From: Blastocystis hominis
Taxonomy: Eukaryota > Sar > Bigyra > Opalinata > Blastocystidae
NCBI RefSeq assembly: GCF_000151665.1
Contig: NW_013171829.1
Location: forward strand, 115,502 to 179,501
DNA length: 64,000 bases
Direction of reading: 5' to 3'
Shown here: in pieces, positions 33,055 to 44,200 of the stretch
How the letters are laid out: each line of letters begins with the position of its first letter
Position numbering within the stretch: the first letter of the stretch is position 1
Translations under genes and position numbers: made by a program
Notes under the pieces: generated by a model
Told to the model about the DNA's origin: nothing
The model's database searches: none
The model's input: the letters and a program-made list of their open reading frames with translations, nothing else

Positions 33055-33136
33055 GACAACTTGTCCGAGTGGTTAAGGAGACAGACTAGAAATCTGTTGG
33101 GCTTTGCCCGCGCAGGTTCGAATCCTGCAGTTGTCG
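33055..33136 (+). tRNA. tRNA-Ser (anticodon AGA)
   Basis: Acceptor stem GACAACT (33055-33061) pairs with AGTTGTC (33129-33135); discriminator G33136. Anticodon stem ACAGA/TCTGT encloses CTAGAAA with AGA at 33088-33090. A long variable arm (TGGGCTTTGCCCGC) marks the type II serine class. B box GGTTCGAATCC is present. A T6 run just downstream (from 33137) is a good Pol III terminator. No intron and no encoded CCA. Confidence 0.95.
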
Positions 33137-33213
33137 TTTTTTCTTCTTATTTTTGATTTACATTTTTTGAATTTTACGAAAGATTGACGCATCAAGGAAT
33201 GACTAATATGATT

Positions 33214-33240
33214 TAGTAGTAGTAGTAGTAGTAGTAGTAG
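33214..33240 (+). repeat. (TAG)9 microsatellite
   Basis: Nine perfect TAG repeats between the tRNA gene and the 3' end of the CEPT gene; noncoding. Confidence 0.95.
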
Positions 33241-33373
33241 TGTTGGTCATGTCAAATGATTTGTGTTTTTGCACACTACTTACACTGAAGTTCATTGCTG
33301 ATATCTACAACAATAGTGGACATAGAATAGTGCTGACGAGAACAACAGTCAACCTTGCCAATTGCTTACTACC

Positions 33374-33381
33374 AACAAACA
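33374..33381 (-). terminator. Poly(A) octamer of the CEPT gene
   Basis: Minus-strand TGTTTGTT, four bases (GCAT) after T33386. Confidence 0.88.
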
Positions 33382-33385
33382 ATGC

Positions 33386-34609
33386 ACTCAATCTTCTTCG
33401 TAACGTGGAATACACGGATTCCCAAGCGGCGCTTAATCTGATCCACCGTCACAAACAAGAAGACGATGTAATAGAACATGAAAAATCCGAAGCATGCAAA
33501 CAACATCGCCGATTCGTTGATGAGTCCAATGAAGTGGTTCAACGTAAGCAAAATCAGCGAATACATCGGCGAGAAGTGATAGCCGAGTCGTCGTCTGCAC
33601 AGGTGCGCTAAATTCACTCGAATGGACAGGAACGAATAGGTCAGTCCACAGAAAACTACAAAAAACCGCGGAAACACAGCCTACGCAGCAGATAAATGGG
33701 ATGTTCCGCCGTGAGGGACGATGTGAGCATCACGTAGGTGCAAACCGAAATGGTTCTACGCGTCAACCCTCATCCAAAGAGGCACAGAGAGGGAATTAAG
33801 CGGCTGAGATAGGACAGTCTGTCCATGTTTTTGTTTCCACGTTTCTCCATTGGGATGGGGCAGGCGCGCACGAAGTAGATGAGCAAGTAGAAGAAGCAGA
33901 TGGATCCGACGAGAGTGAGGAGGCAGATGTCAAGGAAGCGAGGGATTTGAAGGGAAGAAACAAATCGCTCGAGGAAGGGGAGATACGGCACAACATCGAT
34001 GCTCCAGGCTTTGGATCCCTTCAGGCCGGTAAGCAGAAGGAATGCAGAAACCAGAATCATGGTCTCAGTCACACCAAAGAACTTGCTGCCCGCAAGGAGA
34101 ATGTTGCTTTGGTACTCAACGAGCTGTGCGCAGACAAATACAGAGTACAAAACTGACAGAGTGAGGGCGGTTAGTGGGCCAACTCCAAAACCTGCGGCGG
34201 AGCAACTGCAGATGATGATGAACAGAAGGTTCACAGCATCACAGCCATGGTCGAAAATCTGGCCCAAAGGAGAAGAGGCACTCAAACGACGAGCTTGCTT
34301 TCCATCGGCTGCATCAAGCACAGCATACACTTGGAGACAGATTGCAGCGTTGATGTAGACCCATCCAGGAGCATTTCCAAGGAGATAGGGATCGTACAGC
34401 AACACCAGCATAGCCGCAGATATATTAACAATCAAACCAGTGAGAGTGATCAAATTTGGAGCAAACCACGCTGGAAAAGCGTAGGCTACTTTGTACCAAA
34501 AGGGATTCAGCAGATTATCCACAAAGGTGTATTCTCCTCCATGATACTCATAATTTTCCAAGTTGGTGAGATCCTCTTTCGTGAGGAACGTTATTTGCTG
34601 TTGGTTCAT
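33386..34609 (-). CDS. Choline/ethanolamine phosphotransferase (CDP-alcohol type)
   Basis: Exon 1 holds the CDP-alcohol phosphotransferase motif DGKQARRLSASSPLGQIFDH plus GCD (DG-x2-AR-x8-G-x3-D-x3-D) and seven or more hydrophobic helices. Introns of 30 and 29 nt lead to further membrane segments (FGFFMFYYIVFLFVTV). The enzyme joins CDP-choline or CDP-ethanolamine to diacylglycerol in the ER, the last step of the Kennedy pathway; the substrate cannot be told from sequence. The protein ends VFHVTKKIE because the frame reads T|GCAT|TGTTTGTT. The last four residues KKIE fit the KKxx ER-retrieval signal. If ribosomes instead used the encoded TAG, the tail would be CIVCW and the signal would be lost. 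Confidence 0.88.
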
Positions 34610-34714
34610 TGGATGGATAAAAAGAATATGCGTTTGTACAGACTGCGCTGATTTGTTAATTTAATGAAATGTGTCAGCACGTTTTGCGAGTGGTGAGAAA
34701 ATCGATAATGGAAA

Positions 34715-35079
34715 CTAATTGGGTTCTAGCCCTGGGATTGTGTTCTCCTTGGTTTCGTACCAGATCCAGTTTTCGATACTCTTTTTTATACTCTTAAGCC
34801 TTCTCGTTTTCACACTTTGAAATTCATCCATCTCCTCTATCACATTGATTGATTTGTGTGGAATACAAAAGATGGATTTTGAGGTACAAAGTACCTGTTC
34901 TTGTGTTTTCGATGTGAAATGAATGAACTGGATACAAGAGTGATTTCTGCACCTTGAGTCTTACCAATTTGCATCCAATAGAATAGACGTCGAATGCGAA
35001 ATCGGCAAAGCTTGGATGCTGTGCACGCAACCAACACACTATTACGCCATGCATCTCCTTTGTTCCACAAACAGCCCAT
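34715..35079 (-). CDS. Small hypothetical protein (doubtful)
   Basis: A frame from ATG 35077-35079 (MGCLWNKGDAWRNSV) is open for about 79 codons. A different frame further on (EEMDEFQSVKTRRLK, ending GLEPN and TAG at 34715) also looks coding and is preceded by a plausible 3' splice site. I could not close all phases into one model and recognise no family. The start overlaps a TGTTTGTG that probably serves as the Hsp70-like gene's poly(A) signal. Confidence 0.25.
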
Positions 35080-35151
35080 TTATACAACAAAAACAGTATT
35101 AGTAACGAAAATGACAATGCAAACGGGAAATAACAGCAACAGCAACACTCT

Positions 35152-38133
35152 TTAACTCAGATATCCCATTTCCCTTCGAATCTGCTCTCGCAGATCTTCC
35201 ATGTGCTGGAGCAAACCATCCGTGACCTCCGACGGCACGCACACGCGCGTATCCTTTAATCGCTCCTCCCATTGCTCACACCTCTGATCATTCCCATTCA
35301 TGCGTTTATAATTCTCCAGCAACTCCGCCGTGTCGAGATAAATGAGTTTATGTCGCTGCATGAGACTTCCGTCGCGCTGCCATACACCGACTTTATTCCT
35401 CAGCTCTTCGAGCAGATCGTCATCCAGCACGACTTTTCCATACACCGTGCACCGCATCTCCTTCTGGCCCAGCTGATGATACGACAAGTCCACGCACCCT
35501 GCCTCGTCCACCTTCACTTTCACCACGATCTGCGCGCGGCCATTGCTCCCCAGCGTCAGTCCCGACGCCTTCAGCAGCCCCAGCTCGTGATTCTTCGTGC
35601 ATTCCAGCAGGTTCGAGCCCTGATAGAGCTGCGTCTCGATGACCGTCGGCGACCCCGCGTTGGCCTGGAACATCTTCTCGCCGACGTAGGGCAGCGCCGT
35701 GTTCTTGGGGATGATCACGCTCATCTTGCCGCTCCGCACCTCCACGCCGATGTCCAGCGGCAGCACCGCCTTCACGAACGGCGGAGGCGGGTTGATGGGC
35801 GGCAGCGACATGGGCTCCGCGCTCGGCCCGCTGGAGCTCACGCCGGAGATCGAGAGCGGGGGCTTGGACTCGATCTGGCGGATCTGCTCGCTGCAGCGGA
35901 GGATGAGACTGCCCTTCTCGATGCAGAGCTTGATCTGCTTTCCGAGGAAGTCGTATTCTCTTCCGTCCAGATCGATGTGGAGCTTGTCGCTCACGAGCAC
36001 GTTGCTCTTATTCACGTCGATCAGCTCGCAGTTGTTGCCCTCCAGATCGTGCGACCACGTGATCGTGTCGTTCCGCTGCAACACGAACTGTCCGTTCGCG
36101 ATCACCTTCAGATAGTTCCGTCCCGGCATCAATTTGATCCAGAACGGACCCATCTGCGGCGCGGGCGGCGGCACCACGCTCGGCAGCGGCGGCACCACGC
36201 TCGGCAGCGGCAGCGGCGAGATCCCTGGAGGCTTCGGGAAGGGCTCCTGCGACGGAGACGGCGGTACAACGCTTGGAGGCTTGGGGAAGGGCTCCGGCGG
36301 GGACAGCGAGGTGTTCAGAGTCGTGCTGAGGGTCAACGGAGTGCTCGACGAGGTCGTCGTCAGGCTCGGCGGGTTCTCTCCCACGGGAGTCGAGAACGTG
36401 CCGATGGCCTCCTGAACGACCGAGTTCACGATGGCGGTGCCCGAGGCAAGAGGCGGCTCCACGATGGGCTTGGGAGGTTCTGCCGTGGCCCCGCTGCCTT
36501 TGGTGGGAGTCTGCATCGGAGTGAAGTCCTGTTCACGGTCAGACTGCCCAAATATATATTCCTCGTTTTCCGTTCCCACGATTGGTTCCTCGTTTCTCGG
36601 TTCCTCGTTTCTCGGTTCCTCGTTTTCCGTTACCACGATTGGTTCCTCGTTTCTCGGTTCCTCGTTTTCCGTTTCCACGATTGGTTCCGGAGACACTTCG
36701 TCATCGATCGTGTCTAGGACCACCGCGGCGCTGATGGGCACCACCAATCCGCGGTCGCCGTCGCCGTCGCTCGGCGCCATCGTCGTCGTTGGCGGCAACG
36801 TCTTCACTACCGTCTTTCCGAAAGCCACGGGCAGGCCTTCGTCCGAGCGCATTCCCGCGGGATCGTCGGCCAGCGGGACGACCATTCCCGCGTTGGCCTC
36901 GCTGGGGAGCATGCGAACCTCCATCACAGGGGTCACCAATCCCGCGTTGAAGCGCGTAGACGCGTAGATCAGCGTACCGCGCGACACTGCGAGACGCGGG
37001 TCGTCGCTCCCTAAAATCTTCCCGGCGTCGAACATCTGCTCGATGATGCGCGACACGCCCGGCCAGTTGGAGGATCCGCCGATCAGAATCACGTGGTCGA
37101 TGTCGTCGGGCGTTAGACGGCAGGCGTCCAGGCAGCTGCGCACGCGGTCCATCGTGGGCTCCAGCACGGGCACGAACAAACGCTCCAGCTCGTTGTAGCC
37201 GAGAGCAACCTCGTATTCCTGGCCGCCCAAATCAAACATGTGTGTGGCTCCGTTTTCTTTGGTCGTCGAGAGATTGATCTTTAACTTCTCGCACTCTACG
37301 TTGATTCTCTCTTTGATGCTCTCCGTCAGCTCGAAGCTCGCGTCCTGCTCCTGGATCTGGCGCACGATCTCGTCGAAAACGATCTTGTCCAAGTCTCTTC
37401 CTCCAAAATGACTGTCTCCGTCCACGCCCAGCACTTTGTATTCACGCGGCAGCTTTCGCATGATGGACACATCGAACGTGCCTCCGCCCAAATCATACAC
37501 AAGGATGGTCTTGTTGTCCTCCACGTTTCGAGAGGTGAAAGAGATAGCGGCCGCTGAAGGCTCGTCGATCATTGCGAGCAGATGGCGATTCGCTGCCTTT
37601 ACAGCAGATTCCGTGCATGCTCGCTGGTCCGCATTGAAATTCACCGGAACAGACACCACTACATACTCAATGGGGCGCTTTGTCTTTTTCTCGACAAGAC
37701 CACACAGATAGTTAATGATCATCGCATAAACCTGCTCGGGATACACAATCTCTTCCTTTCCCTGCCATTCCACCCTAAATGCGGCACGGCTGTTCTTTCC
37801 CTCCACAATAGGAAAGGAATAATTATGAATTATCTCCTGGACGGACTCGTCAGTAAACCGTTTACCGATAAACCGTTTACTGTCATAAATCGTGCAAGCA
37901 CGATTACGGTATCTGCTTCTACAGGCATCCGTACCTACTACGATATGATCTTGGTTACATACCACGGATGGAATGTAGGGAGTATCGCCACCATCCATGC
38001 CAGCCTCTTTCCCGACCTCAATGGTCCGATCTACGGCATAGTATGAGATGGTAGAATAAGTAGTTCCTATATCAATTCCAGCCGTGTTATACTCAGTGGC
38101 CGGAGAGTTCAGGGGATTACTTGGATTATCCAT
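35152..38133 (-). CDS. Divergent Hsp70-like protein with long inter-domain insert
   Basis: A single exon of 993 codons. Residues 18-395 are an Hsp70 nucleotide-binding domain: GIDIGTTYSTISYY (phosphate 1), VYDLGGGTFDVSIM (phosphate 2), LIGGSSNWPGVSRII (adenosine). Residues about 790-885 read LPLDIGVEVRSGKMSVIIPK and VIETQLYQGS, a substrate-binding β-domain, and 905-993 form a short helical lid. Between them lie about 390 extra residues: a Glu/Pro repeat (EEPRNEEPIV), a Ser/Thr/Pro tract, PPLPSVVPP repeats and a compact segment (662-755) of unknown fold. The normal Hsp70 linker is about ten residues. No signal peptide and no KDEL or EEVD end were seen, so cytosolic is likely. No introns, unlike most neighbours. 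Function unknown. Confidence 0.8.
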   Translation of the reverse strand: MDNPSNPLNSPATEYNTAGIDIGTTYSTISYYAVDRTIEVGKEAGMDGGDTPYIPSVVCNQDHIVVGTDACRSRYRNRACTIYDSKRFIGKRFTDESVQEIIHNYSFPIVEGKNSRAAFRVEWQGKEEIVYPEQVYAMIINYLCGLVEKKTKRPIEYVVVSVPVNFNADQRACTESAVKAANRHLLAMIDEPSAAAISFTSRNVEDNKTILVYDLGGGTFDVSIMRKLPREYKVLGVDGDSHFGGRDLDKIVFDEIVRQIQEQDASFELTESIKERINVECEKLKINLSTTKENGATHMFDLGGQEYEVALGYNELERLFVPVLEPTMDRVRSCLDACRLTPDDIDHVILIGGSSNWPGVSRIIEQMFDAGKILGSDDPRLAVSRGTLIYASTRFNAGLVTPVMEVRMLPSEANAGMVVPLADDPAGMRSDEGLPVAFGKTVVKTLPPTTTMAPSDGDGDRGLVVPISAAVVLDTIDDEVSPEPIVETENEEPRNEEPIVVTENEEPRNEEPRNEEPIVGTENEEYIFGQSDREQDFTPMQTPTKGSGATAEPPKPIVEPPLASGTAIVNSVVQEAIGTFSTPVGENPPSLTTTSSSTPLTLSTTLNTSLSPPEPFPKPPSVVPPSPSQEPFPKPPGISPLPLPSVVPPLPSVVPPPAPQMGPFWIKLMPGRNYLKVIANGQFVLQRNDTITWSHDLEGNNCELIDVNKSNVLVSDKLHIDLDGREYDFLGKQIKLCIEKGSLILRCSEQIRQIESKPPLSISGVSSSGPSAEPMSLPPINPPPPFVKAVLPLDIGVEVRSGKMSVIIPKNTALPYVGEKMFQANAGSPTVIETQLYQGSNLLECTKNHELGLLKASGLTLGSNGRAQIVVKVKVDEAGCVDLSYHQLGQKEMRCTVYGKVVLDDDLLEELRNKVGVWQRDGSLMQRHKLIYLDTAELLENYKRMNGNDQRCEQWEERLKDTRVCVPSEVTDGLLQHMEDLREQIRREMGYLS
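36575..36690 (-). repeat. Coding minisatellite (NEEPRNEEPIV repeats)
   Basis: Repeated GGTTCCTCGTTTCTC / GGTTCCTCGTTTTCC units on the plus strand code, on the minus strand, for the Glu/Pro/Asn repeats of the Hsp70-like insert. Confidence 0.85.
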
Positions 38134-38251
38134 TACGTATTATTCAATACACAAAAATCCAAATAAAGTTTTAATGATAAACTGATATGTTGTTAATTTT
38201 ACCAAATAACTGGGCTATTTTTCAAACAAACTTGATAATGCTATATCTAGT

Positions 38252-41200
38252 ATGATATCCATTCTCGTCTCTATTATTTTACTGTATGCGCTTCACAAAC
38301 TACTACCAAATTCCATAACCGTTGGTCTCATTATCAAGTGCTATGCTATAGGTTGAGAAATGCGCTGTTTCTCTTCTCAGAGGTACAGGCACTCTCTTTT
38401 CCTTGTCATTTTCACAACTGTCTCTTCGTCTCATGTCGACTCTCCAATTGCAGAGTATCTCTATTGGGGAGCTAACTGTTCATTTACTACCAACCAGATG
38501 GTGCTTTCTTGGCGTGTCTGTGAGATCGCTGCATGTTCGACTTGTGACCATTAAAAACGAAGGAAGCATTTTACAAGAGTATATGAAAGCAGGTTTGCGT
38601 TTAGACAAGTGTGTTTTATTTTCATAGAGGATCCAACAAACACATTCTGGCTGATAGTGTATGGAATTATTACGTTCCTTCTGAAGAAAATACTTGTTCT
38701 GGCATTCTGGGTCATAGAGGTGAATGTGCAAGATGCTGAAGTTTGTATCGTGGATGGCACCGAAGAAACGACTCAAAGTGCTATTTCCCTTCATGTCGAC
38801 TCTCTCTCGTTCCATCGGTATCAAGATGCGAACGACAGCTGGAAGCAGTTGACAATCTCTTCTGTCTCTGTAACATACTCTTCCGACATCGCCAAATCCA
38901 CGTTTCTTCTCGCCCACTTTCCAAATGATCTCATCCTGCGTGTACACGTTGTTTTCGTGTCGAGAATAGATCGAATCACCCATTCGCTATCGAAACAACC
39001 AGATGATCATCCACATTCAATCTTCTTCTTCTTCTTCTCCCCTTGAATTCTATCCTTCCGACTCTCTTTATTTTATTCTGCCGCTTTTTCAATCCCTTCT
39101 TGCTCCCTCTCCTGATTCTTTCGAATCACCCGTAATGCTTTATCCGGACCTTTCTATCCATTCATCATCTTCTTCTATTTCTTCTTCTTCATCCTTTTCT
39201 TCTTCCAAATCGGGCTTGTTCCGATCATGGCTTCAATCCATGCGTTCCTTCCGCTGGTTCGTAATTCTCGATTTCCCGGGCATTTCTCTTCCTTCTCTGC
39301 ATTGCTCCGTCCAGCAAATTCATTTCCAAGCAGGTCTCGCCATCGACACCATCGCCGGTCCTTCGCTCTCCGACAGCGTCGAACTCTCCGCCACGCTCTC
39401 CCTCTTCGACTCCTCCACCGTATTTCCTTTTATTTCCTGCGCATCAGACGCTCTCTTGCTCCATCACGCCCCAATGCGACATGTCCCTCGCGCTCACGCC
39501 ATGCATTCTATCGCTCTCTCCCGACGAAATCCAGCTCTTCTCCGCGCTCTCGCGCTATTTCTCGCTGCTACCGACATCGCATCCCTCCATCATGAATCCG
39601 CGGCTTCTGCTTTTCGGCTCGGAATCCAAGCGATCGCGGCTTCTTCTCTTCGAACTGCAGCGATTCCAATCGAATTCCATCCCCGTCCGATCGCTACGAA
39701 TCGCAATTCCACTTTTGGAATTGTGTTTCGTTGACGGAACACAATTCGAACCAATGATTCGACTCCGAATCGAGGAAGTCGGTTCCGAACCGAATTCCGG
39801 AATTCTGGAGATTCGGTCCATTCGACTCACCGCGGGGGAGAAGGAAATTGTGTCTCTCCCGCGGTTCTGCGCGGTGTTCCAGCGCCATGCCCCGGTTTCT
39901 CCGTCGGTTTCCACGTTTTCGACGTTTCTGGGATCGAAACACAAATCGAAGGAAGCCGTTTTCGTGGATGTTCCATCGAATTCGTCGAGTTTCGCGCAGT
40001 TCTTTCAGCATTCCAAATCGAATTCGAATTCGAATTCGAATTGTTCCATTTGTGTTTCCATCTCTCTCCCCGCGGTTCTGATCAACCTCGACCAGCAGTC
40101 GGTTCTCCCGTTTCTCCAGTTTCTCCAATCGGTGGAGAAAAACGCATCGGCTTCCCCGGTTTCCCCAGTTTCCCCATTTCCCCATTTCATTCCGGCGGTG
40201 TACGAAACTCCCTTCCTGGGCGTTTCATTGACCTGTCCGGGCGTTTCGCTGCACGTGGCGTCGGATTTGTTCCAATGGAAGGAGCGATCGCGCTTTCTCG
40301 CGCTGTCGCTCGCCTCCCTCCGCGCCGATTGCTTCCTGGGGACGCAGAATTTCGACTGCACGCTGGCTGTGGGTTCCGTCCGCGCAGCCCTCCGGTTCAT
40401 TCATCTCGCATCGCCGCTCACCCTCGAAACGCTCACCGGCTATCCGCCGCCCCCTTCTCCCATCGGAGAAACCGTGGAAACAATGGAAACCGTGGAAACG
40501 GAGTCGTGGGAAGCGGCGAAACTGCGGTTTGCGTCGCTGCCGGCGCGGGAAATCGAGGTTTTGGCGGTCGATGCGTCGCGTTTCCACGTTTCCACGTCGC
40601 TGCACGTGCTGCCGTCGCTGCACACGTGGCTGCTAACCGCGGGGGAGCAGAGCCACAGCAGCGTGCAGGTGTGCGAGGTGGGCTGGGGGACGCGAATTCG
40701 CGCGGATTGCGAGCTGGGAATGATCGAATTGGTGTGGGACGACGTGGGAATTGCCGACTTGGTCTGGGCAGTTCTCACCGTCTGCGATGTGCTGGCGTGT
40801 CTGCTCCCGCCGCGTTTCGAGGAGGAGAAACGGGCGGGAGAGGCGCTGAATCATGGTTCGGATTGTTTGTTTCAATTCACGTCTCCTTTGCTCACATTGA
40901 CGCTTCTTTACAACCAAAAGCCCTTCCAGGAACTCAGCGTCCCCGCGGTGTTCTTTGAGTTCGGCTTCGCCCAGCACGTGGCCACCGACGAAGTGTTCCC
41001 GGCGCAGTTTGTGTGCGGGCTGCAGACGCGCGGCGCGTATTGGACCGATCTCACGAACGATCTGCCCACCAACCAAGTTCCTTTTTTTCCGCCGCACGCT
41101 TCCCACTAGATTTTCCGCTCGCGAAGCAGCGATCCCGCCGCGTTCTCGGTCCGCTTCCAGCTCACTTGGCGCGTCGACGCCGCCTCTTCGCTCTTCAGTA

Positions 41201-44200
41201 CTCTCTCTCTCTTTCTTCATCTCTCACACGCAGCTCCCTTCGTGGAGGTCGAAATCGCGAACGGCGAGTTCCTCCTTCTCGTTCGTCAGCTCATGGAAAT
41301 CGCAAAGTTTCTTTTTCTTTCTTTCTCTCTCTCACTCCCAGCTGGTTCTTCGCCTCTTTCTACCCCACTATCATGTGGATCGCCTACTACGATCTCCCCT
41401 ATCGACGCTCCTCCCGTCTCCAAGTGTCTCCTCTCGCCGAGAGCCTCCAGCTCCATCCCGACACTTCTCTCCACTTCCGCCAGCCCGCCTGTCCCTCCGC
41501 CTCCGAATTCCGCGCCAACGTAACCGTCTGGCCGCTCGTCGAAGCCGTTCTGCGCAATCTCCTCATCCGCCTCCCCCAGGCCTCCAATCGGCCCGACGGC
41601 ATCTCCCTCGAGCTCGTCGAGACCCTTCTTTACACCGCCAAACCGCACGGCCCCACCGTTCCGCTCGGCTCCTTCATCCGAACCGGCTACAGTCTCGCCG
41701 AGATTCGCCGCGAACGAGCCAAACGCCCGCGCGATTCCTGCATCACGACCGTGTTTCGAACGGCCTGCAGCGATCCGGAGCGCATGATCTTCCCTCGCTT
41801 CCTCATCGAGGCGCAGAAGGCGCGGCTTCTGAGTTGCCACAACGGCCAGACGATCAGCAACAACCTCCAATTCACGGTGCAGTTCCGATCGAAAGTCGTG
41901 CTGCCCGCCGAAGCGCGCAAAGAAGCCGAAACCCTCCCTTCTGAGCAGAAGCTCCTCTTCTACCACCCCCAATTGGAGAAACGTGGAACGGAGAGCGCGA
42001 TCCCGAACGCTGCAGGGCTCCCCATGGAGGTGAGCGTGCGGTTCGAGGAGTTTCCGGTGAGTCTGCATCAGGACGACTACGCGGATTTCCTCTATTTCTT
42101 CTTTCTGAATCTCTCGGAAGTGCCGACGGTGTGCTGCGACGCGTATCTCCCGAAGTGCGCGAGGTGCGGATGGACGCACGAGCCCGGACTGCGCTGCTCC
42201 GATTGCTGGTGCGTGTTGCACATGCGGTGTGATCGGGTTTTGATGCAGCCGGTGCAGGGCAAAGGCACGTGCATCGTACCTCCAAAGGGCGCGTAATGAG
42301 TAGAAACAACTCGGGCGGATGCGATTGGACACGCTCGATTTCTTTAGCTATCTGCACAACACATCGACGTGCGTTCTCACGCTGATCCCCACGCTGTTCC
42401 TCTCCGATCTCACGCACATCACGCTCTATCCTCAAAACGCCACGTCTTTTCACTCCAAAATCCCCGTCGATCCGGACGCTCCCATTTCCACGCCCATGCT
42501 TCGCCTGATCGACGAGGAACGCGCCGACAAACGAACCTTCCGACTCGACTTGACGCGCTGTCTTGTCAACTTCCAGCCCTTCTTCTTCTTCAGCTTCTAT
42601 TACTGGACCTGCGAGCCCGTCTGGGCCACGTACGATTTCCCCGAAGCCGCCAATTGGCCCGCCAAAATCGGCGAATACACCATCCATTTCTCCGAGTTCG
42701 TCGTGTGTCTGATGAATTCCACCGCGCTTCCCGAGCCCAGCGATCACGAATTCGACAAGGAGACCGGAAAGATGGTCGCCTTCCCCGCGGGAGCGATGTT
42801 CCACTCGATGCTGACCAATCGGAATCGCGTCGTGCTGGGGATTGGCGGGAATTGTGTGCTGAATTGTGTGCTGAACGGAAATCTGGAGACGATGGACGTG
42901 GAGATTCGGTGCGAACTGAATCGATTTGCATGCGCGAAAATCCGAAATGTGTTCCGAATCCCAACCGACCAATCATCGATCGCGATGGCGATGCAGTACC
43001 GCTACGACCCGTCCAAGGCGATTTCCACGATTCTCCAGTTGGATTGGCAGAAATCGCGGCTATTTCTGAAGAAGGAGGATCTTCCGAATTTGATTCAAAT
43101 CGCGTCGTTCCAGGCGCAGAACGTGAGTCGATTCGCGTTGTCTCCGGCGACGGCGAGCGCGGTGAGCGAAGACAACGCGATCGTGTGGATGGAGGAAGCG
43201 AATGATGGGTAGATCGAGCTGCCCACGCCGCTGCGGAAGCAGTCGACGCTGAGTTTTATGCAGAATCATCCGTATCATGCATTGAGTGAAATGAGTGAAA
43301 TGAGCGAATCGAATGCATTGAATCAAATGAATGCATTGAATCAGATGAATGAATTGAATCCAATGAATGAATTGAATCCAATGAATGAATTGAATGAATC
43401 CAGTGAGGCGAATCGGACGCATCGGAGTGCGAAATCCAGCGGCACAACTCGCACGCATCGATCCACCGTCTCCAATGAATCCATCGAGTCCTCCTCCACG
43501 CCGTCTTCTCTTTCTTCCGACTCCTCCGCCGATTCCTCCGCCTCCATCCACTCCTCTCTCACCTCCGATTCCTCCAAAAAGAAGCAGCACGACGGGCTTC
43601 GCCTGCAAGTCACCATGAAAGACTCGCTCGTCCTCGGACTCGTCAACGAACCCAACGAAATTCTTCTCCAGCTCACCCTTCTGAGTCTGGCCGGCAATTG
43701 CACCATGCTCTCGCACCGCGTTTGCTTCCCTTTCGCTTCTCCACTAGACCGACGGATCCGTTTCACTCACTCTCCGCGGGGATTACACAAACACGGCCCT
43801 CCACTGCATGGAGCCCTGGCTCGAGCCCATGGCCTTCGTCTTCACCGCGGAACTCGTCCGCCAGTGAGAGTGGCTGGCAGCGCTCAGCGAATAGATCCAT
43901 CTCGATCAACGTGATGATTCCTCGCCCCATGAACGTGAATTTGTCCTACCGATTCCTCGAGCTGATCAAGGAAAGCGTGCTCGGCAATGCCAATTTACCT
44001 CACACCCAAGCCTCTCTCCGCAGCGTTACGTTTCTCTGTTTCTCCTTTTTCACATCAGAATCCAAAACGAACTCGAACAGGACGTTTATTTAATGCTCTC
44101 CGAGCTCATCCCCGTGTCCAACGCCTCCAATTCTCATCGCCATCTCAACGACACCTCCTCCGTTCTCCTTCCCCGCGGTTCCTCCGTCGTCTACGACATC

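Noticed and set aside
33214-33240. (TAG)n as a telomere-like or CRISPR-like array
   Set aside because: Simple trinucleotide microsatellite; no spacers, no telomeric G-run.
35272-36717. 481-codon frame on the plus strand opposite the Hsp70-like gene
   Set aside because: Composition artefact of codon usage on the other strand; no start context, domain or splice logic.
40864-40871. TGTTTGTT inside the VPS13-type gene as a premature end
   Set aside because: The base at the cleavage position is C and out of register, and the frame continues coherently; 49550 is similar (G).
41286-42332. Antisense frame of about 348 codons in the VPS13-type gene
   Set aside because: Shadow; the sense strand joins cleanly through flanking introns.
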